From Corynebacterium sanguinis (GTDB lineage: Bacteria; Actinomycetota; Actinomycetes; Mycobacteriales; Mycobacteriaceae): a stretch of 64,000 nt of DNA. Positions 8,342-15,713 of this stretch are shown piece after piece (the first letter of the stretch is position 1; each line of letters opens with the position of its first letter). A model generated the notes under the pieces. That model searched no databases, was not told where the DNA came from, and saw nothing but the letters and a program-made list of their open reading frames with translations. The position numbers and the translations under genes are program-made. The stretch is from contig NZ_CP038157.1 in NCBI RefSeq assembly GCF_007641235.1, forward strand, positions 2,298,886 to 2,362,885, read 5' to 3'.

Positions 8342-10253
8342 GCAACGCAGGTACCGCAGGTACACCCCGGGCCCGGATCCGCTCGCCCCACCGCCCGACC
8401 TGACCAAGGCGGTGCGCGCCATTGCCGACGACGTCATGTACGGCTACTCCACCGAGCAGGCCATGCGCGAGTATCTGCGCCGCGAGGGCTACGACGACTT
8501 CCTGCGCCAAATCGCGGAGCGCCGCAAGGAGCTGCTGCACAAGACCAACCTCGGGGGCACGCTCCAGGAAGCGAAGAAGCTTCTCGACGAAGCGGTGCTC
8601 GCCGAACGCGGCCAACTCGCCCGCGATGTGGGTATGGACGATCTCGACCGCACAATGCGGGAGATGACACTCGACAACCTGCCCGTCTCTCCCGCGGCGG
8701 CGGTGACCGAACTGAACGGCTACGACTGGGCTTCCTCAGAAGCGCGCGAGAAGTACCAGCAGATCAAAGACCTCATCGGCCGCGAACTCTTAGACCAGCG
8801 CTTCGCCGGCATGAAAGAGGCGCTGGAAGGTGCCACCGATGAAGATCGCGCATCCGTCGCCGAGATGCTTCGCGATCTCAACGTGCTGTTGGGCAAGCAT
8901 CGCGCCGGCATGGCCACGGAGCAGGACTTTCAGGATTTCATGGCCAAGCACGGGGATCAGTTTCCAGAGAACCCCCGCAACATCGAGGAGTTGGTGGAGC
9001 TACTTGCGCAGCGATCGGCGGCAGCCCAGCGATTGCTCAACTCCATGACGCCCGAGCAGCGCGCCGAGCTCATGCAGCTCGCGTCCGAGGCCTTCGGCTC
9101 GGAGGAGCTGATGAACCTCGTTGGCGAGCTGGATGCGAACCTGCGCGGCATCCGCCCCGACCTGGACTGGACCGGGTCCGAACCGTTCGACGGCGACGGG
9201 ACATCGGGCGGCATGGGCCTCGGCGAAGCCACCCGCGCGATGCGCGACCTCGGGCGCCTCGACGAGCTCGCCGCCACCCTCGGAGGTGAACGCCCCGGAG
9301 ACATTGACTTGGACGAGGTCGCCGACCTCTTAGGCGCTGACACCGCCACCAGCGCTAAACATCTGCGCGACTTGGAGAAAGCGTTGCGCGACTCCGGATT
9401 GCTGAACAAGGGCGAGTCCGGGTCGCTGCAGCTATCCCCGAAAGCGCTGCGCATGCTGGGCAAAGAGCTGCTGAAGGGCGCGACCTCCCAGTTATCCCGC
9501 GGCCAGCGCGATTCCCGCCTCGCCGGTCAGCAGGGCGAACCCACCGGTGGCACCCGCCCCTGGGAGTTCGGCGACACTCAGGCGTGGGACACCACCCGGA
9601 CCATCACGAACGCGCTCCAGCGCAGTGCCGCCAGCGGCGAGCCGTTCGCGATCACCGTGAACGACATCGAAGTGGTCGAAACCGAAGCGCGTACGAAAAA
9701 CGCCGTTGCACTCCTTGTGGACACCTCCTTTTCCATGGCGATGGAAGGCCGCTGGACGCCGATGAAGCAGACCGCGCTAGCGCTGAACCACCTCATCACC
9801 ACGCAGTTCCGCAGCGACGAGCTCGCGCTGATCGGTTTCGGCCTCTACGCGCAGACGCTGACGATCGAAGAACTCACCGCCCTGCCGCCGATGCAGGAAA
9901 AGGGCACCAACCTGCAGCACGCGCTGCTTCTCGCTAACGAGTTCTTCAACCGCCACGCCAACTACGACCCGACGCTTCTCATCGTCACCGACGGCGAGCC
10001 GACCTCTATCCTGACCGAATGGGGCGAGGCCTACTTCAACTGGCCGACCGACCGCATCACGCTCGCGCGCACAGTCGATGCGCTTGACACGGTGACCAAA
10101 CGCGGGACGAAGATCACCTTCTTCCGCCTCGGGGATGATCCAGGGCTTGTTTCGCTTATCGATGCCCTCGCCAACCGCACCGGCGCCAACGTCGTCGCAC
10201 CCGACCTCAACGAACTCGGAGGCGCTGTGGTGGGAGAGTACCTCCGCTGGTAA
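8334..10253 (+). CDS. VWA-domain protein, partner of the MoxR-type ATPase
   Basis: A 639-residue cytosolic protein. The C-terminal about 190 residues are a von Willebrand A domain: ALLVDTSFSMAMEG contains the MIDAS D-x-S-x-S, a conserved Thr follows in KGTNLQHAL, and LIVTDGEP supplies the later Asp. The first about 430 residues are helical and charged with an Arg/Tyr-rich start (KQRRYRRYTPG). The ATG at 8334 overlaps the ATPase end by 8 nt, so the two are coupled. It ends 12 bp before ychF remnant B. The target complex is not evident. Confidence 0.87.
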   Translation: MAKQRRYRRYTPGPDPLAPPPDLTKAVRAIADDVMYGYSTEQAMREYLRREGYDDFLRQIAERRKELLHKTNLGGTLQEAKKLLDEAVLAERGQLARDVGMDDLDRTMREMTLDNLPVSPAAAVTELNGYDWASSEAREKYQQIKDLIGRELLDQRFAGMKEALEGATDEDRASVAEMLRDLNVLLGKHRAGMATEQDFQDFMAKHGDQFPENPRNIEELVELLAQRSAAAQRLLNSMTPEQRAELMQLASEAFGSEELMNLVGELDANLRGIRPDLDWTGSEPFDGDGTSGGMGLGEATRAMRDLGRLDELAATLGGERPGDIDLDEVADLLGADTATSAKHLRDLEKALRDSGLLNKGESGSLQLSPKALRMLGKELLKGATSQLSRGQRDSRLAGQQGEPTGGTRPWEFGDTQAWDTTRTITNALQRSAASGEPFAITVNDIEVVETEARTKNAVALLVDTSFSMAMEGRWTPMKQTALALNHLITTQFRSDELALIGFGLYAQTLTIEELTALPPMQEKGTNLQHALLLANEFFNRHANYDPTLLIVTDGEPTSILTEWGEAYFNWPTDRITLARTVDALDTVTKRGTKITFFRLGDDPGLVSLIDALANRTGANVVAPDLNELGGAVVGEYLRW

Positions 10254-10265
10254 CAGCGTTAAACG

Positions 10266-10289
10266 CTAAACGTTGAATTTGAAGTCCAC
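10266..10289 (-). repeat. ychF 3'-end remnant, copy B
   Basis: Minus strand reads V-D-F-K-F-N-V-stop, the only copy with Asp for Glu. To its right the sequence reads on as S-G-K-V-S-L-R-Q-H-A, matching the element-end pattern K-V-x-L-x-x-H found beside copies A, C and D. It marks the border between the first and second blocks of the island. Confidence 0.78.
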
Positions 10290-10613
10290 GGCGTGTTGGC
10301 GCAGAGAAACCTTTCCGCTAAAGACAGTAAGTAAATCCAGAGAAGTACCGCAGGATGCGGTCATGGCGCTATCGCTCCCGGAACATCTAGCAATTCAGAA
10401 AGCAACAGGGCACGGAAAGATGCGCGTCAAATTACAATTATTTTTCATGCTGCAGGGCTACTGGAGAGATTCGCACAAGAAGGGTTCCGGTGACGGCACA
10501 GTGAGGGCGCAGTGGGGTGTCTGCTGCGCGGTTTCGTAAAAATACGCAAAAATACGAAACCACATCGTTGCAGTTCACGGTAGGTATTTACAGGGTGTTC
10601 CGTAATCACGAAA
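10290..10613. other. Non-coding stretch after remnant B
   Basis: No supported gene in about 320 bp; base composition is clearly lower in GC than its surroundings. A short direct repeat AAAAATACG occurs twice near 10535-10555, close to a possible promoter for the next gene. The open frame spanning 10273-10539 has no family resemblance and runs through the att remnant. Confidence 0.5.
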
Positions 10614-10964
10614 ATGAAAAGAACTAAGTACTACCGCGCCATCGAGCGCGTCCTGGGCACCCTCAGCGGCATCGCGGTAGCCGGCTTATTGCTGTCCCAC
10701 CCGATGCAGGGCTGGCAGATCGTCGTGTGGATTGTGATTCTGCAGTACCTCACCGAGATGTACGTGACCCGCAACTACACCATCGCCGCCAGCTTCATCA
10801 CCCCGACCGCCCTGCTGATGGTGCAGACGGTCGAGGCCTCCCCCGTCTGGCCGATGCTGCTCGCCCGCACCGCGGAGACCGTCATCGGCGCGTTCGCGGC
10901 GCTCGTCGTCATCGCATTCGGCTACGTGCGCAAGTACCCCGAGGTCGTGCTGCAGCGGCGTTAG
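10614..10964 (+). CDS. Short FUSC-like membrane protein, probably a truncated exporter
   Basis: A 116-residue protein with about four hydrophobic segments. The order ERVLGTLSGIAVAGLLL, LQYLTEMYVTRNYTIAASFITPTALL and LARTAETVIGAFAALVV matches the C-terminal membrane half of FUSC-family (aromatic acid or fusaric acid exporter-like) proteins. The N-terminal half and the cytosolic domain of a full-length member, usually several hundred residues, are missing. It may be a relic that still has an ATG or a genuinely short protein. It lies directly downstream of an island junction, which favours truncation. Confidence 0.5.
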   Translation: MKRTKYYRAIERVLGTLSGIAVAGLLLSHPMQGWQIVVWIVILQYLTEMYVTRNYTIAASFITPTALLMVQTVEASPVWPMLLARTAETVIGAFAALVVIAFGYVRKYPEVVLQRR

Positions 10965-11016
10965 CGCAGGTGCTTTGCGACGAATTTGCCTCCCGCCTGT
11001 ACTACAGTTTCTGGAC

Positions 11017-12339
11017 ATGGAGACTTCAAGCAAGGACCTGGCTTTCCTGGCAGACGGTGAAGGTTTGCTCATCCTTAGCGAGGAAGACCGCTTCCCCGCC
11101 ACCGCCGCGCCCGAGTTCGAGCCTATGTCCCCGCAAGTCCTTTTCCGCGCCAGCAATGTGCTGAGCTCGATATCCGACCGCCAGTTCAAATCCGGCAAGT
11201 ACTACAAGGCGACTGACGAAACAGCGAGGATTCTCCAGCACCGCACCTCAAAGGGAACGGTTCCCGGAGTCCTGCGTCGGGGTGATCTTGGGCTCGCTGA
11301 CAATCCAGGTCAGTTCTTTAAACACGCTTCTTTTCAAGAGGTGAAGTTTTCGCCAGCCATGACTTCGAATGCTGCCGGCATTGCCGCACAGGCCGCAATT
11401 GAGGCAGCAATTGCTGAAATCAAGGAGTATCTAGAGGTCATCGATGAGAAGCTCGATGTTCTCCTCCGGCAGCGCAAGGTTGACGCACTAGCGCAGCTTG
11501 GGGGTATCCAGTACACGATTGAAGAAGCGGACGAACTTTACCGGCGCAGCAGTAGCGTTTCAGCAACCACTTGGTCGAAGGTCGACCACCTAGGATCAGC
11601 GCTGAATGGCATCGAGTCTTACGCCATCGAACAACTCGATGACGCAGTTGATCAACTTCGGAAGCATCAGAACAATTCCAAGAAAGTTGAGGCCCTTCTT
11701 GAAGACCTGAAGGAGGATCTACCGCTTTGGTTAGGTGTCGCTGCTCGGAGCATCTATCTACATGATCGGTTATATGTCATAGAGATCGCTCACGTGAACG
11801 AGTTTGAGCCAGCCCAGCTGGATTCTCATCGGGAAGGAATTGTCGAAGCGCGCAGGGATCGATTGGAATCGACCACCCGCCGTTTGCTCGCGATGGATTC
11901 AGCGATCCGCGATGCAGCCAAACTGAGCAATCAGGTCTGGGTGACCAACCCGATTCGCGCACGCCACATCACTGCACACGCGAACAGTATTCACGACATT
12001 ATTAGTGCGTTTGCGCAGCATGTGCGGATGAGTGTGGAGGATGCGGAACGTCTCCAGGTCCAAGGCTGGCGTCAATCTGTGATGTCGCTAGCGGAAGACA
12101 CAGTCAATGCCGCGAACCGCGCCCGCCAGTCTGCGGTGGATCAGGCGCAGAAAGCCACCGAGAAAATTCGCGACATGAACGACGACCGGCTGCTTGCGAA
12201 GGCCGCTGAAATCGAAGCCCGACGGGAGAAGGAGGAGCAAAAAGCGCTCGACTCAACCGGCGACGAGGATAATACTGAGGCTGAATCCCGTCCGTCGCGA
12301 CGCGGTCTTCGTTTCCGCCGAGACAAGAACGACTCGTAG
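11017..12339 (+). CDS. Unrecognised coiled-coil protein, intact copy 1
   Basis: A 440-residue soluble protein I do not recognise. Residues about 125-165 (AAIEAAIAEIKEYLEVIDEKLDVLL) and about 200-235 form strong heptads, and the last about 80 residues are a charged coil (QKATEKIRDMNDDRLLAKAAEIEARREKEEQ) ending in an Arg-rich RRGLRFRRD tail. No signal peptide or membrane helix is seen. A second copy at 19576-20499 is about 90% alike at protein level but broken. Both copies are followed by an arfB gene, so the pair was duplicated as a unit. The ATG at 11017 is the first plausible start. Confidence 0.7.
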   Translation: METSSKDLAFLADGEGLLILSEEDRFPATAAPEFEPMSPQVLFRASNVLSSISDRQFKSGKYYKATDETARILQHRTSKGTVPGVLRRGDLGLADNPGQFFKHASFQEVKFSPAMTSNAAGIAAQAAIEAAIAEIKEYLEVIDEKLDVLLRQRKVDALAQLGGIQYTIEEADELYRRSSSVSATTWSKVDHLGSALNGIESYAIEQLDDAVDQLRKHQNNSKKVEALLEDLKEDLPLWLGVAARSIYLHDRLYVIEIAHVNEFEPAQLDSHREGIVEARRDRLESTTRRLLAMDSAIRDAAKLSNQVWVTNPIRARHITAHANSIHDIISAFAQHVRMSVEDAERLQVQGWRQSVMSLAEDTVNAANRARQSAVDQAQKATEKIRDMNDDRLLAKAAEIEARREKEEQKALDSTGDEDNTEAESRPSRRGLRFRRDKNDS

Positions 12340-12359
12340 GGCACCTAAACTGGGCTGCA

Positions 12360-12801
12360 TGAACGACTTGACCATCGCGCCCGGCCCGGGGATCCCCGAC
12401 GGTGCAGTCATCGCCGCTGCCGACCTAACGGAGCGGTTCGCGAAGTCGTCGGTTCGGGCGGCCAGGGCGTCAACACGACCGACAGCATGGTCCAGCTTTC
12501 CATCGATATCACTGAAAGCGCATCGCTTACCGACGCCCAACGCCGCCGCATCTTGCGCAACCTCGAGCACCGCTTGGACGGCTCCGTCCTCACCGTGTCT
12601 GCGTCGACCCAGCGGTCGCAGGTGCGCAACCGAGCTGAGGCACGCGAACGCATGTCCGTCCTGTTGCGCGAGGCGCTCGCCCCGCCTCCTCCCCCGCGGC
12701 GTAAGACGAAGCCGACGCGGGGCTCGGTGCGGCGCCGTCTCGAAGCAAAGAAGCGGCGCTCGGAGCTGAAAGCGATGAGGCAACGGCCCCAAATTCCCTA
12801 G
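12360..12801 (+). pseudogene. arfB: arfB peptidyl-tRNA hydrolase, copy 1, frameshifted
   Basis: The start (MNDLTIAPGPGIPDGAV) and the end (from MVQLSIDITESASLT to the basic RRRLEAKKRRSELK tail) are in different frames. Against the intact copy at 20803-21246, one base is missing around 12450, just before the glycines of the catalytic GGQ motif: copy 2 reads through SGPGGQG, copy 1 shifts into SVRAARAS. The encoded rescue factor would lose its GGQ loop and basic tail, so this copy should be inactive. The intact copy could supply the function. Confidence 0.85.
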
Positions 12802-12808
12802 GTGCGGC

Positions 12809-13114
12809 CTACGCCGAAGAAGCTTGGACCGGCTGAATCCGCTCGATCTCAGCGAGGGCCTTATCCTCCGCCACCTCAATCTCATACTGGCTCTGCAGAT
12901 TCATCCAGAAGATCGGCTCGACGCCAAAGTATTTTCCGAGCCTGAGCGCGGTGTCAGCTGTAATTCCGCGTTTCCCGTGCACGATCTCGTTGATACGACG
13001 AGGGGGCACCCCGATCGATACGGCAAGCTTGTGCTGAGTGATTTCAAATCCCTCAATGAAATCCTCGAGAAGAATCTCCCCAGGATGAACCGGAGGGTAA
13101 AGCTTCTCCGACAT
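12809..13114 (-). CDS. higA: HigA-type antitoxin (XRE family)
   Basis: A 101-residue protein starting MSEKLYPPVHPGEILLEDF, the signature of HigA addiction-module antitoxins. A Cro/CI-type helix-turn-helix follows (TQHKLAVSIGVPPRRINEIVHGKRGITADTALRLGKYFG). It binds its toxin and represses their common promoter. The gene lies 8 bp downstream of the toxin gene, the higB-higA order typical of this system. The ATG at 13114 is the family start. Confidence 0.9.
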   Translation of the reverse strand: MSEKLYPPVHPGEILLEDFIEGFEITQHKLAVSIGVPPRRINEIVHGKRGITADTALRLGKYFGVEPIFWMNLQSQYEIEVAEDKALAEIERIQPVQASSA

Positions 13115-13122
13115 GGCGTTCC

Positions 13123-13404
13123 TTAGTGGTAGTCCTCGATGGTCACTTGCTCGGGCCCCGCGCCCGTCCAGCGAAAAGTGATTCTCCACTGGTCATTGAC
13201 CCAGATGCTGAAAGTCCCTTTCCTGTCGCCCTTGAGCGCCTCTAGGCGGTTCCCGGGCGGCACACCGAGGGAGTCAAGAGAGACTGCCGCATCGAGCTGG
13301 TGGAGTTTCTTGTTCGCCGACTTGTGGATCCGAGGATCCAATTTCGGAACCGGCTCACGCAGAAACACCAGTTCTGTTTGTCGATTCCCGAACGACTGAA
13401 TCAT
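13123..13404 (-). CDS. higB: HigB-type toxin (RelE/ParE superfamily mRNA interferase)
   Basis: A 93-residue basic protein. KLHQLDAAVSLDSLGVPPGNRLEALKGDRKGTFSIWVNDQWRITFRW is the HigB core, with the Arg and Lys-rich strands used for ribosome-dependent mRNA cleavage in the family. It is complete and followed at once by higA. The start lies 39 bp from ychF remnant C, so the pair sits at the edge of the second island block, where it may help keep the block in the chromosome. Confidence 0.9.
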   Translation of the reverse strand: MIQSFGNRQTELVFLREPVPKLDPRIHKSANKKLHQLDAAVSLDSLGVPPGNRLEALKGDRKGTFSIWVNDQWRITFRWTGAGPEQVTIEDYH

Positions 13405-13443
13405 GCTTCACCCTATCCCCCATAACGCGAAGCGTCAATAACG

Positions 13444-13467
13444 CTACACGTTAAATTTGAACTCGAC
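13444..13467 (-). repeat. ychF 3'-end remnant, copy C
   Basis: Minus strand reads V-E-F-K-F-N-V-stop, preceded by R-V-K-L-R-R-H-S, again the K-V-x-L-x-x-H type element end. It separates the higBA block from the small Ymh/VOC block. The about 190 bp to its right up to the end of the Ymh gene contain nothing I can name. Confidence 0.8.
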
Positions 13468-13661
13468 AGAGTGTCGGCGCAGTTTAACGCGTGCGAGATT
13501 CATTCTTGGACCCAGCCCAGTCGCTGGCGTTAACCTTGCACACAACTACGGCGATGGTCCTGGACGGCCTTGCTGACTGAGCACCCGGCACCTCCATCAC
13601 AGGCGTTCGTGCTCCCCACATCCTTCGCTCAAGCGGACTGCTATTCCGTAAACCGATGTTG

Positions 13662-14387
13662 TCACCCATCCAGGACGGTAGCCTTATCAACCCAGCGAGC
13701 CAATAGACTGAAAGCCGCGAGCTGCTCCAACGCGACTTGCTCCTCACCACCGTCGTGTGGAACATGCATCCCGGGATTGCGGATAGCCGCGTACAAGCCC
13801 TCTGCAAAGGCGCGGGCACCCCGATGCAGGTTCTCAAACGTCTTACTGCCATCATTTTCCATAAGCCGAAGGCGCGGCACATTACGCTTCGGATCGTGGA
13901 GTGAAAACGCCTCGTTGAAAAGTGCTGTTTCAGATACGTCTAGGCGGTTCAGTTTCGCTTGGGTCTCTGCATTGACGCGGATGGCAGCCTGCATCACTGC
14001 TTGATGGTAGTGCCCGTGATTCCAGTAACCCTTGCCATTTTCCCACGCCCACGGATGCAGACTGGCTGCGTCTAAGTCTGGCGTGTTCTCTCCGAGCTTT
14101 TCAGCGAGTTCAGACCGACGTTCAAGCGCTGTCTTGGCCCGGGCCGCTTGACCCCTCAGCCAGCTATACTCCTTGTCCTGGACCGGGAGTTCTTGTCTCC
14201 ACCCGGGAAGCACTCGGTCAAGAATCATTTCAACGACATGGGCGCGTGCCGCAGCCTCAGTCGGCGATCCACTCATAACGGTTCCAAGGTAGGCGATGCC
14301 CGGGCCCATGTCGGGGACTACCTTCGCTGTGACTTGCAGGAACGCGTCTATCTCATTGATCGCCCACTCTGGGTCCAGCTCGGCCAT
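13662..14387 (-). CDS. TIGR02391/Ymh family protein (HEPN-like)
   Basis: A 241-residue soluble protein. The C-terminal half (SLHDPKRNVPRLRLM... NLHRGARAFAEGLYAAIRNPGMHV) is the Hypoth_Ymh domain; its IRNPGMH holds an R-x4-H pattern, the catalytic motif of the HEPN ribonuclease superfamily in which this family has been placed. The N-terminal half is helical and lacks a recognised domain. Such proteins occur in defence and mobile contexts, which fits its position between two ychF remnants. The ATG at 14387 (MAELDPEW) is chosen; upstream codons look random. Confidence 0.72.
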   Translation of the reverse strand: MAELDPEWAINEIDAFLQVTAKVVPDMGPGIAYLGTVMSGSPTEAAARAHVVEMILDRVLPGWRQELPVQDKEYSWLRGQAARAKTALERRSELAEKLGENTPDLDAASLHPWAWENGKGYWNHGHYHQAVMQAAIRVNAETQAKLNRLDVSETALFNEAFSLHDPKRNVPRLRLMENDGSKTFENLHRGARAFAEGLYAAIRNPGMHVPHDGGEEQVALEQLAAFSLLARWVDKATVLDG

Positions 14388-14500
14388 GCCGCCATTATGA
14401 CGTATGGGGCTGACATGGCCGGAGAGAACTGGTCTGATACCCCCACCAGAAACACCCCGCATTGTTGCAGGCGCGCTGACGCGCGCCCACAATGGAAACC

Positions 14501-14851
14501 ATGAGCGATCCCAACTTCACGATCCGCCAGATCACCTTCGACTGCCACGATCCCTCAAAGCTCGCCAAGTTTTGGTCCGCCGCAACCGGCTGCGAAATCG
14601 CCGCGGATTACGGCGATTTCGTGATGGTTGATTCCACCCCGGCGCTGGGATTTCAGCGCGTTGAGGAACCGACACCTGGGAAAAACCGCATGCACGTCGA
14701 CGTTGGCGGGGCGGAGCGCGAAACTTTAATAGAACGCCTCAAAGACCTAGGCGCCACCGAACTCACCACCCACGAGGCGCCGGGATTGGTGTGGACCGTC
14801 ATGCAGGACCCGGAAGGCAACGAGTTCTGCGTGGGTAACCCCGGGGCCTAG
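14501..14851 (+). CDS. VOC-family (glyoxalase-like) protein
   Basis: A 116-residue single-domain vicinal-oxygen-chelate protein. ITFDCHDPSKLAKFWSAATG opens the first beta-alpha-beta module and KNRMHVDVGG the second; WTVMQDPEGNEFCVGNP is the usual closing strand with conserved Asp-Pro-x-Gly-Asn-Glu. Family members are metal-dependent lyases, dioxygenases or resistance proteins; this subtype (common in Actinobacteria) has no known substrate. An ATG at 14492 is also in frame, but the one at 14501 has GGAAA in front and matches the family start. The stop codon abuts remnant D. Confidence 0.8.
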   Translation: MSDPNFTIRQITFDCHDPSKLAKFWSAATGCEIAADYGDFVMVDSTPALGFQRVEEPTPGKNRMHVDVGGAERETLIERLKDLGATELTTHEAPGLVWTVMQDPEGNEFCVGNPGA

Positions 14852-14875
14852 CTACACGTTGAACTTAAACTCGAC
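14852..14875 (-). repeat. ychF 3'-end remnant, copy D
   Basis: Minus strand reads V-E-F-K-F-N-V-stop, and V-T-L-Q-R-H-T precedes it. It begins immediately after the VOC stop codon. Similarity to copy A runs on for about 35 bp to the right (GGTATGTCGTTGCAAAGTTACT against GGTATGTAGTTGCAAAGTTACT), the longest match between any two junctions. Confidence 0.82.
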
Positions 14876-14933
14876 GGTATGTCGTTGCAAAGTTACTCCC
14901 TCTCGTTAACACCATCAAAAGGAGTGTTATCCA

Positions 14934-15182
14934 ATGAAAGCGTTCGGCTTCTTAAGCTTCGGGCATTACGCCTTCGGCAGCTAGCGCGGGCCATCTGCGG
15001 AAAAGATCGCCAAGACTCATCTGGAGATCACCCAGGCTGCGGACGAAATCGGCGTGAACAACGCGTCCTTCCGAGTCCACCACTTCGCGCTGCAGGCCTC
15101 CGCCCCGATGCCGCTGCTGTGTGCTGTCGCGGCCACCACCAAAAACATCGAGGTGGGCACCGGCGGCATCGACATGCGCTAG
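14934..15182 (+). pseudogene. Luciferase-like flavin monooxygenase, N-terminal fragment
   Basis: The reading frame from the ATG at 14934 (good AGGAG 10 nt upstream) encodes MKAFGFLSFGHYAFGS, then an in-frame TAG, then EKIAKTHLEITQAADEIGVNNASFRVHHFALQ and GTGGIDMR. This is the start of an LLM-class flavin-dependent oxidoreductase, normally over 300 residues. It stops at about residue 82, where a perfect palindrome (ATGCGCTAGCGCAT, 15173-15186) meets the mercury module. It is doubly broken by a nonsense codon and a truncation. Confidence 0.8.
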
Positions 15183-15225
15183 CGCATATCGGGGTTGTAG
15201 CGTTTGAGTCATTGACTCCCGTCGT

Positions 15226-15615
15226 CTACAAGTACCTACACACTTGATCGGGGCTGCACGTTTCAGGGTCCGGGTGCGCGGCGTCCTGTCTGAGGTCCGC
15301 GATAGTGTCGCGCAGCACGGAGAGCTGCGCGATCTGCTGCTCGATCTCAGCGAGGCGCACGTCAAGCAGGTCGCGCACGTGCTCGCAGGGCGCATGGCCG
15401 CCGTCGCGGATGTCGAGGATCTGGCGGATCTGGGCGAGGGTGAGGCCCGCGGCCTGGCCGCGGTGGACGAAGTCGATCCGAGCGACCGTCTCGGGCGCGT
15501 AGTCGCGGTATCCGGACGGCGTGCGCTCGGTCGGGGGCAGAAGGCCCTGTTCCTCGTAGAAGCGAAGGGTCTTCGCGGTAGTGCCCGCCCTCTCGGCGAG
15601 TTCTCCGATCCGCAT
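15226..15615 (-). CDS. merR: MerR-family mercury-responsive regulator
   Basis: A 129-residue MerR-family activator. The N-terminal winged helix starts MRIGELAERAGTTAKTLRFYEEQGLL; a dimerisation helix follows. Metal-site cysteines sit at HAPCEH (about 96) and in the tail CSPDQVCRYL (C119, C126), consistent with Hg(II) sensing. It is divergent from merA, and the shared intergenic region holds a classic MerR-type operator. In the absence of mercury it should hold the promoter in an inactive twist, and activate when mercury binds. Confidence 0.85.
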   Translation of the reverse strand: MRIGELAERAGTTAKTLRFYEEQGLLPPTERTPSGYRDYAPETVARIDFVHRGQAAGLTLAQIRQILDIRDGGHAPCEHVRDLLDVRLAEIEQQIAQLSVLRDTIADLRQDAAHPDPETCSPDQVCRYL

Positions 15616-15639
15616 TGCTGTCTCCCTCCGTGGCCGCGC

Positions 15640-15671
15640 TTGACCTTCCCCTGCACTGGAAGGTCCAGTAT
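15640..15671 (+). promoter_or_regulatory. MerR-type operator/promoter of merA
   Basis: A perfect 8-bp inverted repeat, GACCTTCC (15642-15649) and GGAAGGTC (15658-15665), lies between a -35 (TTGACC, 15640-15645) and a -10-like CAGTAT (15666-15671). The 20-bp spacer, longer than the usual 17, and a palindrome inside it are the hallmark of promoters that MerR proteins activate by untwisting DNA. Confidence 0.82.
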
Positions 15672-15713
15672 GGCTGAGACAGAGCAGAAAGCCAAGAGTT
15701 GACAGGAGCAGCG

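Noticed and set aside
10273..10539. 88-codon plus-strand frame after the VWA gene
   Set aside because: Runs through the ychF remnant and AT-rich spacer, without start signal or recognisable domain.
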